DNA of 64,000 bases from Mariannaea sp. PMI_226 (lineage: Eukaryota > Ascomycota > Sordariomycetes > Hypocreales > Nectriaceae): the NCBI GenBank assembly GCA_024336345.1, contig JANFOG010000014.1, positions 248,001 to 312,000 on the forward strand. The letters run 5' to 3'. A program made the position numbers and the translations under genes. Shown here piece after piece: positions 32,306-42,678 of the stretch; positions within the stretch are counted from its first letter, which is position 1, and each line of letters starts with the position of its first letter. Under the pieces are notes generated by a model. The model was not told the DNA's origin. It saw only the letters and a program-made list of their open reading frames with translations, and searched no databases.

Positions 32306-33984
32306 AAAATCGGGTTAGGGCATAATGATTGCGGTTGGAGGCTAAGCATGTTGGAGCCTGTCATAGACTGAAGTATCAAAACATATTCGTTCACTGCGTA
32401 TCATCTTTCATCTGTTCTGCAAAGCTGATGCACCGTGTCGGTTTCGGGTTGCTTGAAAAACATGGGCATCTTATGCGCCATTGCTAGTTACTCTCTGGTG
32501 TGGGAGGTCTCAGGTAATGAAGATCGGTGCTAGGGTGCGAGCTAGCTCCTCAACCGGCCAGATAAGGTGATTATATATCGAATTGATACAGCCCACTGGG
32601 GGCCAATGGGATGTGAAAATGATAGGATTGTCGTACGGTACAATAATTTCAGGGATTAATTCAAGATGGACCAAGCAGGGCATAGCAATTGTTGCTAATT
32701 GGCAATATTTGGTCGTCCGGGGCTCATAATGGCACCCGTCTGCCCCTGTGCATGGAACCGACAATCCGCAGGGAGATCAAAAGTATCTGACTCCTTTACG
32801 ACTGAGACATGAATTTATACGCGGTTCAATAAATAGACAGCAAAAAAGGCGCCAAGGGGATATTTTGCGGCACTGGCGGTTCTCAGTCGTGGGGGATCAG
32901 CCTATTAAAGCAGAGGGATGGATCAGCCACTTTAAAACGTGGGACAAAAAGCTGATCAGCTGAGAGATGATCTTCAAAGGGTTTTTGCTGAGACAGGGTC
33001 CAGAAAAATGGGCTTTTCAAGCTCTTTAAATTTGATACTCTGCGATTGCACTCTAGGCTCTACATTTAGTGTTGCAAAGCTGCAGCGTCGGGGTCAGGCT
33101 CAAGAGAAGACTCCCAGTAAGGGGGGCCGGGTGCGCAAGACGCCCTTTTTGTCGACCGGAAGATCTAAGCGAACGGAGGAAAGGGTGGCAGGTGAGAAGT
33201 ATAATCAAGCCACGGATTGCTGATCGCCGGGCCGGGCCATAAGACACGACCAGGGTGTTTTTGTTGTTGGTGGGAGCACGGAGCGCGACGACACACTGAC
33301 GCTGATCATTTGTTTTTCATGCGGACAATTTAGCGAGAAGCGAGCGATCTCATTAATATATTGAGTGACTTGAGTAATCTGTGCGTAGTAGTAGTGGTAG
33401 TAGTAGAAAACAACAAACCAAGGAGAGAAGAGAAACCTAAGAAAAAAACGTAGTTTGGAATGGGCACATGGCAAGATGAACTGTCCCCCCGGTATTGGAA
33501 GAAAAGAAAGAAAGTCATAACAGACAAAGAAACAAACAAAACATAACAATAAAAGATGATAACTAACCGGCTCAATGAGAGAGGAGCTGAAAGCTGGCTT
33601 GGAGGCTAGCAAAGCAAAGCGTGATTCTTCCTGTTAGGGAAGCGTTGGCGCCGCACGTGACGGGAAAATTCATGGAAGCGCAGGTGACCTCTAATTTATT
33701 TTTTCCGACCCCACTGAACGGCCGCCCCATTCCCGCTTGGGAAGTGCCAGTGCCATTGGAATTCCCCGTTCGATGGCCTTTGCTTCCTCTCACCTCACCT
33801 TTCCCTTTGCCGAGGGTCTGCTCTGGTCCTGGTCCAAGAGAGCCTTGTCTTGAGGAGCTGTAATGCCATGAGGCTGCAGCCGAGCTGACGGACCTACACC
33901 TGGTTTTAAAAGTAACAGGGAAAGGGCAAAAAGAAAGAGGGGAGAGAATTAGGACGAGACGAGGGAAGGAGAAACGAGGTTGAG

Positions 33985-34031
33985 CAACAGCAGCAGCAGC
34001 AGCAGCAACATTAGCAGCAGCAGAGCAGCAG
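33985..34031 (+). repeat. CAG trinucleotide repeat, interrupted
   Basis: Six consecutive CAG units from 33988, then a short CAACATTAG interruption and further CAG/AGC units. It lies about 180 bp upstream of the Myb-like ATG, probably in the untranslated leader. Confidence 0.8.
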
Positions 34032-34190
34032 AACCCAGCCAGCGGAAGCAGTGCCGGGCGGTGGGCATATCTCCAACATCAAACGATTCAACAACGAACC
34101 ACCACACAGCAATCGCAAAACAAGGCCGCCATCAATATTTTTCCAAGCATCCACCTACTTAATATCCCCCCCTTCCGTCAATTTGCCCAC

Positions 34191-34210
34191 CCGCCGCCGC
34201 CGCCGCCGCC
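34191..34210 (+). repeat. CCG trinucleotide repeat
   Basis: About 6.7 CCG units ending one base before the Myb-like ATG at 34212; untranslated in the chosen model. Confidence 0.85.
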
Positions 34211-34211
34211 C

Positions 34212-35507
34212 ATGTCCGAAGACGACACCGACGTCCTCGGCCCCGATGGCCAGCCGCCGGCCCGTGTCGACCGCGACCGTAGAGCTCCGCGGTTCAGCTG
34301 GACCCCGGCATACGAGGCTACCTTCTTCAACAGTCTCTGTGACAGTGTCCAGCTCGGCCTGCGCGAGAATAGCAGCTTCAAGGCAGAGGCTTGGGAGCGC
34401 GCCGCCCAGGCCCTGCAGGCCAGCCACGCAGCATATCCCACTAAGAGTCATCTGATCAACAAAAGTGACAATGCGAGGAAGCGGTTTCGTCTATGGCGTG
34501 GTCTGCGCGAGGATCCCGAGTTCACGTACAATTCCACCACAAAGACCGTCTCCGCATCTGAAGAGGCTTGGACTGCCCACATTGAGGTGAGCCATCCATC
34601 CATTCATTCCCTCCATCATCGCAAAATGGCGGTGATGCACCCCGAATCACGTTACACTAACATGCCCACCCAGAGGGAACCCCTGTCGAGAGCCTTGCGT
34701 GGTAGGCCATTCGAGCACGAAGAGTACATGGAGATTCTCTACCCCGATGTTATCGGCTCCGGCGGCGCTCCGAAGCGCATTATGAAGCCTAGAAGACGGA
34801 CTGATGGCCCCGTTGCCGACGATTCGGATATGCCTGGCACCGGTATTCTCAATCTCCAGAGCGACCCGCCTCCACATCATCCTGCTGTCGAGAGCCCTAA
34901 CCAGCGAGCTGCCACGGTCGCTATCCATGGAAATCAAAAACCCGTCGCAACTGTTATACCTCCTCGTCAACCGGTTCTCAATGCAAGCGCCCTTACTCCC
35001 CCCGACGACACTGTCACGCAATCCCGCAAGCGACAGCTACCTACGACAAGTACTCCGACTGTATTTGAGTCAACACCCCCCGCCTCCACTGGTACATCAA
35101 CGCAACATGTGCCTGAGTCTCCAGAGAAGCGACGTCGGACATCCTCCAACGATGGGTCGCGGCCGCTCGCCTCGTCTACTATCGTCAACTCTTGCATCTC
35201 GCCTCTAGTCGGTCCCAATGGGCCCAGCGCCGCATCACCGTCCCTCGCCGACAGCCAAGCCGCAACACAGGGTCCGCTTCTCGACGAACTCATCGAAGCT
35301 GTCAGGGCACGCACATCTCTCCGGTGGCAGGAGGAGGCCCTTGACATCTTCTTCAGGGACTTTGCCGACGAGGACTTGGATCTGCAGGTTAAAATATCTG
35401 AGAGTGTTTTGGTCAATGAGAGCAAAGCGATGGTATTCTGCAAGATGCCGACTCGGGTACGACAGCACTGGATGAAACGATTCCGGGAGCCTCACCACAA
35501 GGCGTGA
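34212..35507 (+). CDS. Myb/SANT-like DNA-binding domain protein
   Basis: Two exons, 34212-34586 and 34674-35507, giving 402 residues. The N-terminal domain APRFSWTPAYEATFFNSLCDSV...FKAEAWERAAQAL..LINKSDNARKRFRLWRGLREDPEF matches the Myb/SANT-like domain found in fungi and plants, often related to transposase-derived factors. The open frame also runs through an 87-bp segment that I read as an intron (GTGAGC donor, CACTAACAT branch site, CCCAG acceptor). Removing it joins AWTAHIE to REPLSRALRGRPFEHEEYMEILYP, the normal family continuation. The middle is Pro/Ser/Thr-rich and contains SPEKRRRTS, a possible nuclear signal. The C-terminal 80 residues form a conserved-looking acidic helical region (RWQEEALDIFFRDFADEDLD). 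Role unknown, probably nuclear. Confidence 0.83.
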   Translation: MSEDDTDVLGPDGQPPARVDRDRRAPRFSWTPAYEATFFNSLCDSVQLGLRENSSFKAEAWERAAQALQASHAAYPTKSHLINKSDNARKRFRLWRGLREDPEFTYNSTTKTVSASEEAWTAHIEVSHPSIHSLHHRKMAVMHPESRYTNMPTQREPLSRALRGRPFEHEEYMEILYPDVIGSGGAPKRIMKPRRRTDGPVADDSDMPGTGILNLQSDPPPHHPAVESPNQRAATVAIHGNQKPVATVIPPRQPVLNASALTPPDDTVTQSRKRQLPTTSTPTVFESTPPASTGTSTQHVPESPEKRRRTSSNDGSRPLASSTIVNSCISPLVGPNGPSAASPSLADSQAATQGPLLDELIEAVRARTSLRWQEEALDIFFRDFADEDLDLQVKISESVLVNESKAMVFCKMPTRVRQHWMKRFREPHHKA

Positions 35508-38500
35508 TAGCGACGAGCAAGCGATGAGCGAAGTACCAATCAAGGGCACAATTTGAGCCGGTGAAATATGATGATCAACGGAAATTCGAAGACGCGGACA
35601 CGGAAGGGCAAACGAGAGATTACTTGAAGAAGGCTGGAGTATATTTGGCTACGATCCCCTCAGAAAAAGAAATCGAAAAGCAGGAATGGTCTGGCGCGCT
35701 GGGGTTCATGACACGTATGTTGATTGAGATACCATGAAGGTAGTGGGAAGGGTGGCGTTCAGGACATGATTCCATTTTATTTTTACCACGGGCTGCACTG
35801 CATCAAAGCGACAAAACCTCGGAAGCAAGGACTGGGTTTCGGGAAATACTAGGTAGCGTGGAGAGTGAGTGGTGGTGTTGAAATGACCCGGAGCACAAGT
35901 CATTGAGCCACTGGTTGACTCTTTTGTCTTTGTATTGATATGTAATACAGCTAATTCTCCTCTGGAACGATTGGCCTTTTGCTCCATAATTTCAATTGTT
36001 CCAAGGGGTTAATACGATATTAAAAAAAAAAATTTATCAAAGTCGAGACTCAGCCTTGGTGCGGGATGAATGTTTGAAGGTGGTGACCGCTTTGTGTGCC
36101 TAGGAAATCTTGTAAAGAGCTGGCATCCAGTTACCTTGGTAGGTAAGATGGTTATTTATGACTTTGATCAACGGAAAGGAGAAAAGTCATGTATACAAAT
36201 ATAAAATCCAGACTTCCACAAGCATGAACGAGATGAGGTGGAAACGACGACTCTGGCCTTCGAGTTCAAGGGATTCAACTGAGAGACTTAGCAAGAGCTA
36301 GGGATGGCTGATTGAGCAGACTGAGGGACGAGATGGAACTGAGGAATGTAGCAATGACGGATTTGAAAGGGCTTTTTTCTTTTCTTTCCTTTTTTCTTTC
36401 TTTGAAAGAAGGGTGAGGTGGCAAGTGGACAGCGATAAGAGGTGGCGCAATCTTCAAGACTCCGGTGAGTACGACCATAGGAACCATATACGCATGGAAC
36501 ATGGATGAATAGCAGATCCATATGAAGATGTGGACTTAGTTATAACTTCGAAGATCGTAGGGAGAGCCGTAAGCGTGGGAGACTATCGCAAGCCGATGCA
36601 GAAGCATGATTTCATTCAAATCAGTCTAAAGTGTCGAAGCAGAGGACAAGTTTTGATCAGCGAAAGCACTCGAAGGTAGTTATAGCAAATTAGGTCAGAC
36701 CTCGCGGCTTTTAATACGACATAATCAGTCGTCCGTCTTATTATTTACTGCCACCTCGTCTTTGCTAATAAGGACAGTGCCGCTATCCACAATGCTTGAT
36801 CCATCATCCCTTAACTTATTGATATGCAGGGATTCAATGTGGTACCTACGGAAAGAGGCCGCACGCGTCCATCAATTTTTCAACCTTTATCTGATCAAAG
36901 AAAGTCTAGTTTCAGAGATACCGAATATATATTTTGAATGCAAGCCTTTGCCTTTACTGGTAACTACGTTGATAGCTTTCAGTTTTTTTTATCGATTTTG
37001 GCCACGGATAACCGGAATTCCCAAACTCAGTAGCGGTCATCGGCTAACTTAGTTCAACATCTTCTGGGAAGACAGTCAGTCTACTGGGGATTATACACGA
37101 GGGGGGGCGGGGAATGCCTTCATATTTTCGACCGAAGTCCCTAATAATCAAAGCGGGATACTTTGATTCCGCCAGTTAACCACTTCGGAGATCCACTTGT
37201 ATCTGTACTCAGCCTTGCGGAAAGGCGAATCTAGTGACAAGCTACGATGAACTATCGTTCAGGCATTAATTTGGTGCTCATGCAGGGACAGGGCTGTGCT
37301 CCTCCTTTTTCACGCAGCTTTCGATTCTTCCGCTTGACCATCTACACTGCGGCCTCGCCTCCCATTAAGAAGACGGAAGCTGAACATGAGGACATTCCAT
37401 TTTGTGGAAGAGGACCAGAGAATTTGAAACTGAATATTGGCCCTTGCATGGGCCGTTTCATCTCTAGTTTAGCATTCAAGCAATCGTAAGTAGGCCAAAT
37501 GCAAGATTGACAACTCAAGTCATGGACACTTCTACTCAGCTCTCAGGAACCACAGAAGGCAACATGAAGTGGTAGGGGTTTATCATTTTAGATTTATTGG
37601 AATTATGGTCCTTTGCTGACAGCACAACGCAAAACCCAGATATCTATCCCTGTAAAAATTGCAGCATCGGAACCCTGTTGCTACTGAGAAAATTATAACC
37701 AAACGTAGCGTTTGATCTTTTAGGGGAAATCACCGTATGACCCGGCTTAGGGCCCATCGAGACTGCGGTACCTCGCGTGCACATCCACTCCACAATTGCC
37801 TTACCAATCATACTGAAATCGACACTATAAATAGGATAGCCATGATTCACGATCTAGATAACAGCTAGGTACAAATATATGCCCCTTGCTCGGGGTTAGT
37901 TACCTAGGTAGGGCATCTGGTTAGCGCCTTCACTCCTCAGTGTAATGGCCAGAAATGTGTTCACTGTTGACACCAGATCCAGCTAAAATATTCTATTGTG
38001 AGATACTGTAGTTGGCACAGAAGCTCCCCTTTTCATTGCATATTAAACTAATAACAACATTGGGAATGGTCAAGTAGGTAGCAAGCCAGATCGACCTCTG
38101 GCTAGAGATGGTGGTTATATAATAATAACCTGGGGTATCTTGTAGAGTGTTTGTACTAGACTGAGAGGATGATAGGGTCTCAAATAGCTCACCCCTGTTT
38201 CGCTCACTTAATTGGGTTTTGTAGTGTACAAAAGAGATCCCCTGTTCCGCAGGCTTGAGGAGATGCACCAGCACGGATTAGAAAAGTAAGGTTCAGACCA
38301 TTACGTGGCTGACGCCAGCTAGAGCAGCGATCCGGCGGTGGTATTCATCAGAGCTCACAGAGCTGTCTAAGACTGGTGTGGCCTTGATGTTGTATCAAGA
38401 AACACCTTCGTAAAACCAGAGAAGCAATTGTCCAGTTGGGAGGGGATTCTAACCATGCTACAGCAATTACGAGTTTTACATCAATTTGCGCAATAAGAGG

Positions 38501-39596
38501 CATAAGTTCTAAAACTCTACGCTTGTATCAGACCTCCTTTCAGCGAGTGAGCAAGATGATGTTTTGAAAGCAGATCATTTACCGCCACCTTCGCGGCTAG
38601 ACACCCCTTTCACAAGGGCGGATTCCATTGCCACTAGGCTCCCAATTACTCGTTTCTTGATGCAGGGGTGAATCCGAACAAGGGGAAGCAAAGGACTATT
38701 TGCATCAGCAATGGCTGTGTATCGAAGTTCTCAATAGATGAGGCACTGCAAATGAATGGGACGGGAGATCGGGGGACCTTGGTGATACAATGGCGTCTCA
38801 AAAAGCAAATTCACGCTGAGGATATAATCTTAGTGCTGGGCACGCGATACTATCCTTGCTTTACTGCTAGACGAGAATACGGCCTGCCATTAAATGAGGT
38901 ACGAGTCATTCAGCACATTAAACATTATTGGCTGGGAAATAAGGCCTTTGCAGCATCTGCCTCATGCTTTCTCTCTCCATATAGCCGCAACAGTACTGAT
39001 TAAATTATTCAAGTGTAGATACCCAATTCAGCTATGCTCTGCGACCCCAGTATGCCGTGAAGACGGATTATTAAATCACGGTAATTGCAGGGTGTCGTGC
39101 TATACCCCTTGGCATCCTACAGGATCATGAGCGTCTTTCCAATTGCGGACAACACAGCAATGAATGCATGCTGGGTGCTTGCTTGATGTCAGATAGAAAA
39201 GGGATCTTTGGTAACTCGTGCAATCAAACAAAAATGATCACAAATTCCAAAACTCGCCTTGTAAGGCGTCGTTATTATGATTGAGCTACCAATCAGGATG
39301 CAGAACGCGGCCTGGGCTCACCCCTGAGACCTCTTTTTTGGCTGGGCCGCTGGCCCTAGGAAAAAAAATCATTCATGCTCCTAGAACATATATAAAGTCT
39401 TCAAGATTTTCCGTTTCTCAACCTACGAATTCAGCAGTCAAAAGTAAATAAACTACCTTATTGATCGGCCTATCCTCTTGCTAATCATATCCACCAAAAT
39501 CACGCTACAACTTTATTCCCTATCTCAGTAAGATTTGAATGAATCTTATCAATTGCTCTTCATTGAACTAACGTGGTCTTGTTTAAATAGGACAAG
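35508..39596. other. 4.1-kb gene-poor region
   Basis: No gene supported. The longest open frames (36762-37052, 38668-39003, 37247-37489) lack domains, signal peptides or convincing starts. The final 210 bp form a good promoter for the small secreted protein, with TATA box and 5'UTR intron. Confidence 0.5.
39389..39396 (+). promoter_or_regulatory. TATA box of the small secreted protein gene
   Basis: TATATAAA about 208 bp before the ATG, followed by a pyrimidine/adenine-rich leader and a canonical 5'UTR intron (39528-39590). Confidence 0.65.
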
Positions 39597-39954
39597 ATGA
39601 AATTCGCTGTCCTCCTTCCAGCCCTCTGTTCCATCGCCTTGGCTCTGCCAACCGATATGGCCACCAAGGAGGAGCGTGCTACAGCCTACCCTCGCGACGC
39701 CTATTTCCACGCTGGATGGTTCGATGGTAATGGGGACTGCCACGTTACACTGGCAAACTATGTCGACACCTCCATTCATTGTACGGATAGTGCCATCAGT
39801 GGCGTGAGCGGAAACGGTGGCAATGACCCACCTACAAACTGCGCAGGATGGTGTGACGACCAGTATTGTGTAAGTATAACCTCATGTGGTTGACAATTTC
39901 CTAAGCTGACTGTGAGAATAGTACGGCGCGAGTTGCGCGGGTTGGCAGGGCTAG
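39597..39954 (+). CDS. small secreted cysteine-rich protein (six mature cysteines)
   Basis: Coding exons 39597-39869 and 39922-39954 give 101 residues. A 63-bp intron just before the ATG (39528-39590; GTAAGA, GAACTAACG branch, AAATAG) supports a real transcript, as do the upstream TATA box and the second intron (GTAAGT..AATAG). The protein has a signal peptide (MKFAVLLPALCSIALA) and a short Lys/Glu-containing stretch that may be a propeptide. Six cysteines follow at 48, 62, 82, 86, 91 and 96, with Trp and Gly-rich surroundings (CAGWCDDQYC, CAGWQG). The last cysteine is coded by the 11-codon second exon and would be lost in an ORF-only call. I do not recognise the family. Secretion and disulfide bonding fit an effector-like, antimicrobial or surface role, which is inference. 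Confidence 0.8.
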
Positions 39955-40207
39955 TAGACCGGGTCATACATTCAATGGCGCCGGGTAAATTTCTGTGTGT
40001 ATAAATCACGCGATGATTTGTATATTTTTCTTTCGTAATTTCTTATAAATATAATTTTACATCACAATAAGCTATATAGTTTCATGGAGTTCATAAATAT
40101 ATGCTACTACGCTTTCTCCTGAAATCGTACAGATCGATGTGATACATACATCTCTTGATCGTATCCATGACAGACTTTGATTGCATCTCCCTCGCCGTTG
40201 TTGTTCT

Positions 40208-41475
40208 TCACCACTCACCCCCCTTCACCTTCAATGGAAGATGAAGCATTCGAAGTCCAGACTCAGAAGGCTGAGGAAGCTTTCCAGCCCTAATATTGAT
40301 CTGCAGTGACTGATCCAGCAGCCGAGGCGCCGCCAACCCGGCATCTCTCTCCTGGCGCATAGTCACGAATTCCTGCTCGCTGATTCCGTCCCTGAGATGC
40401 TTGTTCTGCTTCCTGTGCTCTTCAACACTCATCCACGAAGCGGGCTTGTCACGCTGTTCTGGAGGGTAATCGTGGCCCGTCCAGATCTTGACATGGTCTG
40501 GGAGACTGAGCAGCTTGCGGCCAGAGTTGAAGAGGTGATTTGCGCTGCCACCCGGGAAATCACAGCGGGCAGTCCCGATATCCGCATGGAACAGAGAATC
40601 ACCACAAAAGACGTTGTCTGAAACAGTCAGCATTGTAGGACACAGTGGGTGTTGGCTGACTTGTAAGCCGGGATTGGGGAAGAAATTAGTAAATGGTACA
40701 TACCTCCAATTTTATAGCCGAGATGGTCGGGAGTGTGGCCTGGCAGATGAATGGCTGTAGCTTTCAACTGGCCAATATCAAATATCTCGTCATCATCAAA
40801 CAACTTGTCGACAACGCGCTCGTATTCTACCCTTGGAATGCCATATTTCTCACCAAACAGCTTCTGGACCTGGCCAATTCGCTTCCCGATGCCAATGGAC
40901 GGCCTGTGGCCTTGAGCCTTGAAGATTTGGGTCTGGAGATATGAAGCCGCGGTCAAATGGTCCGCGTGGGCATGTGTTTCGAGAATCTTGCCCACTTTGT
41001 AGCCTTTCTCCTTGATGAGAGACAGCAGCGCATCAGCAGATTGAGTGGTGATGGCCTGAGTAACAGGATCATAATCCAAGACTGGGTCAATGATGACGGC
41101 AGACGAAGTGGATGGATCAGCGACGACATATTGCCATGTGCCTGTCTTGGGCTCAAAAATGTCGTGGATGATGGGCTCTGTTGTCGCCGTTGCTGTGGCT
41201 TGGGTGCTGTACCAGACACCCTTGTCTGCATTTCCAGAGGAGGAAAGGTGTGATGGCTGTGGAGCAGTCATGATTTTCCTTGAAGATGTATACTTTTGCG
41301 AGCTGAAGTTGCGCACAGATTGATGGCGATGATGTTGAGGAGGTGGAGCAGCAGTAGCAGCAGTAGTCGTATTATAGTTGTGAGCTTTGATGGCAGTCGA
41401 TGATGCTCGACAAAGATGAGCCGTTGGGCGCAAGACGCCGGCAATCTGCGGCCGTAGAGAGCTGAGAGACTTCAT
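40208..41475 (-). CDS. persulfide dioxygenase-like metallo-beta-lactamase fold protein (ETHE1/Blh type), likely mitochondrial
   Basis: Two exons on the minus strand, 41475-40704 and 40617-40208 (intron GTATGT..TTTCAG), giving 393 residues. A basic, Ser/Ala-rich N-terminus (MKSLSSLRPQIAGVLRP..) looks like a mitochondrial presequence, followed by a low-complexity Thr/Ala/His stretch. The metal site THAHADH lies at 167-173, with HLPGHTPDH at 243-251, FCGDSLFHADIGTARCDFPGG carrying the bridging Asp264, and IWTGHDYPP near the end. This pattern is that of the MBL-fold persulfide dioxygenases (ETHE1 and bacterial Blh), which oxidise glutathione persulfide to sulfite. The adjacent divergent gene is sulfide:quinone oxidoreductase, which makes the persulfide; this strongly supports the assignment over a generic hydrolase. 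The fungal protein is longer than ETHE1 mainly through its N-terminal extension. Confidence 0.87.
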
Positions 41476-42678
41476 TGTGAGAGCTTATTGTGAGAGCTTA
41501 CAAATCTAATTGATTCACTTGTCGCCGGCGACATGAGAAGGGGAGGATGATGGTATGATATGAAGAAGATGAAGACAAATAGGACCGAAGGTTGTATGTC
41601 GACCAGCTCCGTGGGTCGCCGACCGTGTGTGTTAGGTCGGCGACTCGACTGTGTCGCGTGTGGAGATTGAGAGATGTTCGAGGTCCCCTACGTCGGGTGG
41701 TCGATGAACCGATATCCGGGATACGAAAATAGACTTGGTCATACGATAATCAGATGCATCTAGATTTCATTCCGATCCCACCGAGGAGCCGCCGTCCGGC
41801 TATGGGTGCGCAGATGGATGGGCCTTATTCCTACTCTCACGCTTTTGTGGATGAGTGACCGAAGTGGGTGAGTAAGTGTGTGAGGCTGCAAACACGTATG
41901 AGACAAAGAGTGAGCTACTTTGTCAGCATGACGAATGCCGCCGTTTGCACTAACAAAAGTCAAGTTTATTGTGGTCTAGCCAGTGGTTACTAAGGGCAGT
42001 GGCTTCAATTTTTTATTTTTTTTTAATCAGCTATATATCAAATGATGAATGGTATTAATTTTTTTTTTTTTCCCTCGTCAATTTTACAATTGGCGAGAAA
42101 TATATACATAAAGATAGGTCTCTCTGTGCATGGTGGGCTGAAGGGATGGTGAGACGTACAGGTCAACGAAACCGGAGCTTACTCATTCGGAAGAAACGGG
42201 AATAATTTTAAGCAAGCAGTAATTAATGGACCAAGAGCAGACCAGATGGCAATGAAAAAAAAAAAAAAAACCAATAAAGACCAAGTACCTACACAATAGT
42301 AGCTACTAACAAAATTGACAGCGATGGCCCGACGGAACTCGCAAGGTGGGACATCTACAGCCCAGGCAACTATGATAGAAAACGGCCTAGCTACTGGGTA
42401 GCTCAGCCCAAAACAACGCATGCAGAGGAAAACAAGGGACAGGGGGCAAGGGACCAGAGGGATGGATGCCATTTTCAACTGACATGATTCGGCGACCAGA
42501 CCAAAACGGCCCCGCGCGTTTTTATTAATCCACATTCCGCGATGTCGCCATCGCCTTTCCATCAACTTTTTACTTCTTCTGTTCTCGTTTGTTTAAAAAG
42601 CTATCTCAAATTCACCGGGTTGAAAAAGGGTCAGAAGAGCTTTTTTGTTTCCTTCCAGAGGCCAGATTTGATTAAACC
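41476..42678. other. shared divergent promoter of the sulfide oxidation pair
   Basis: About 1.2 kb between the two start codons. It contains A/T homopolymer runs (42009-42024, 42057-42073, 42256-42272) and no supported gene. No shared operator was recognised. Confidence 0.5.

Larger units (their letters stand above)
32306..34211. other. intergenic with trinucleotide-rich leader of the Myb-like gene
   Basis: About 1.9 kb without a supported gene. Open frames on the minus strand around 33205-33612 are low complexity without domains. The last 250 bp hold CAG and CCG repeats in the probable 5'UTR of the next gene. Confidence 0.5.

Noticed and set aside
38668..39003. 111-residue open frame
   Set aside because: Starts from a non-ATG codon, no domain and no promoter or intron signals.
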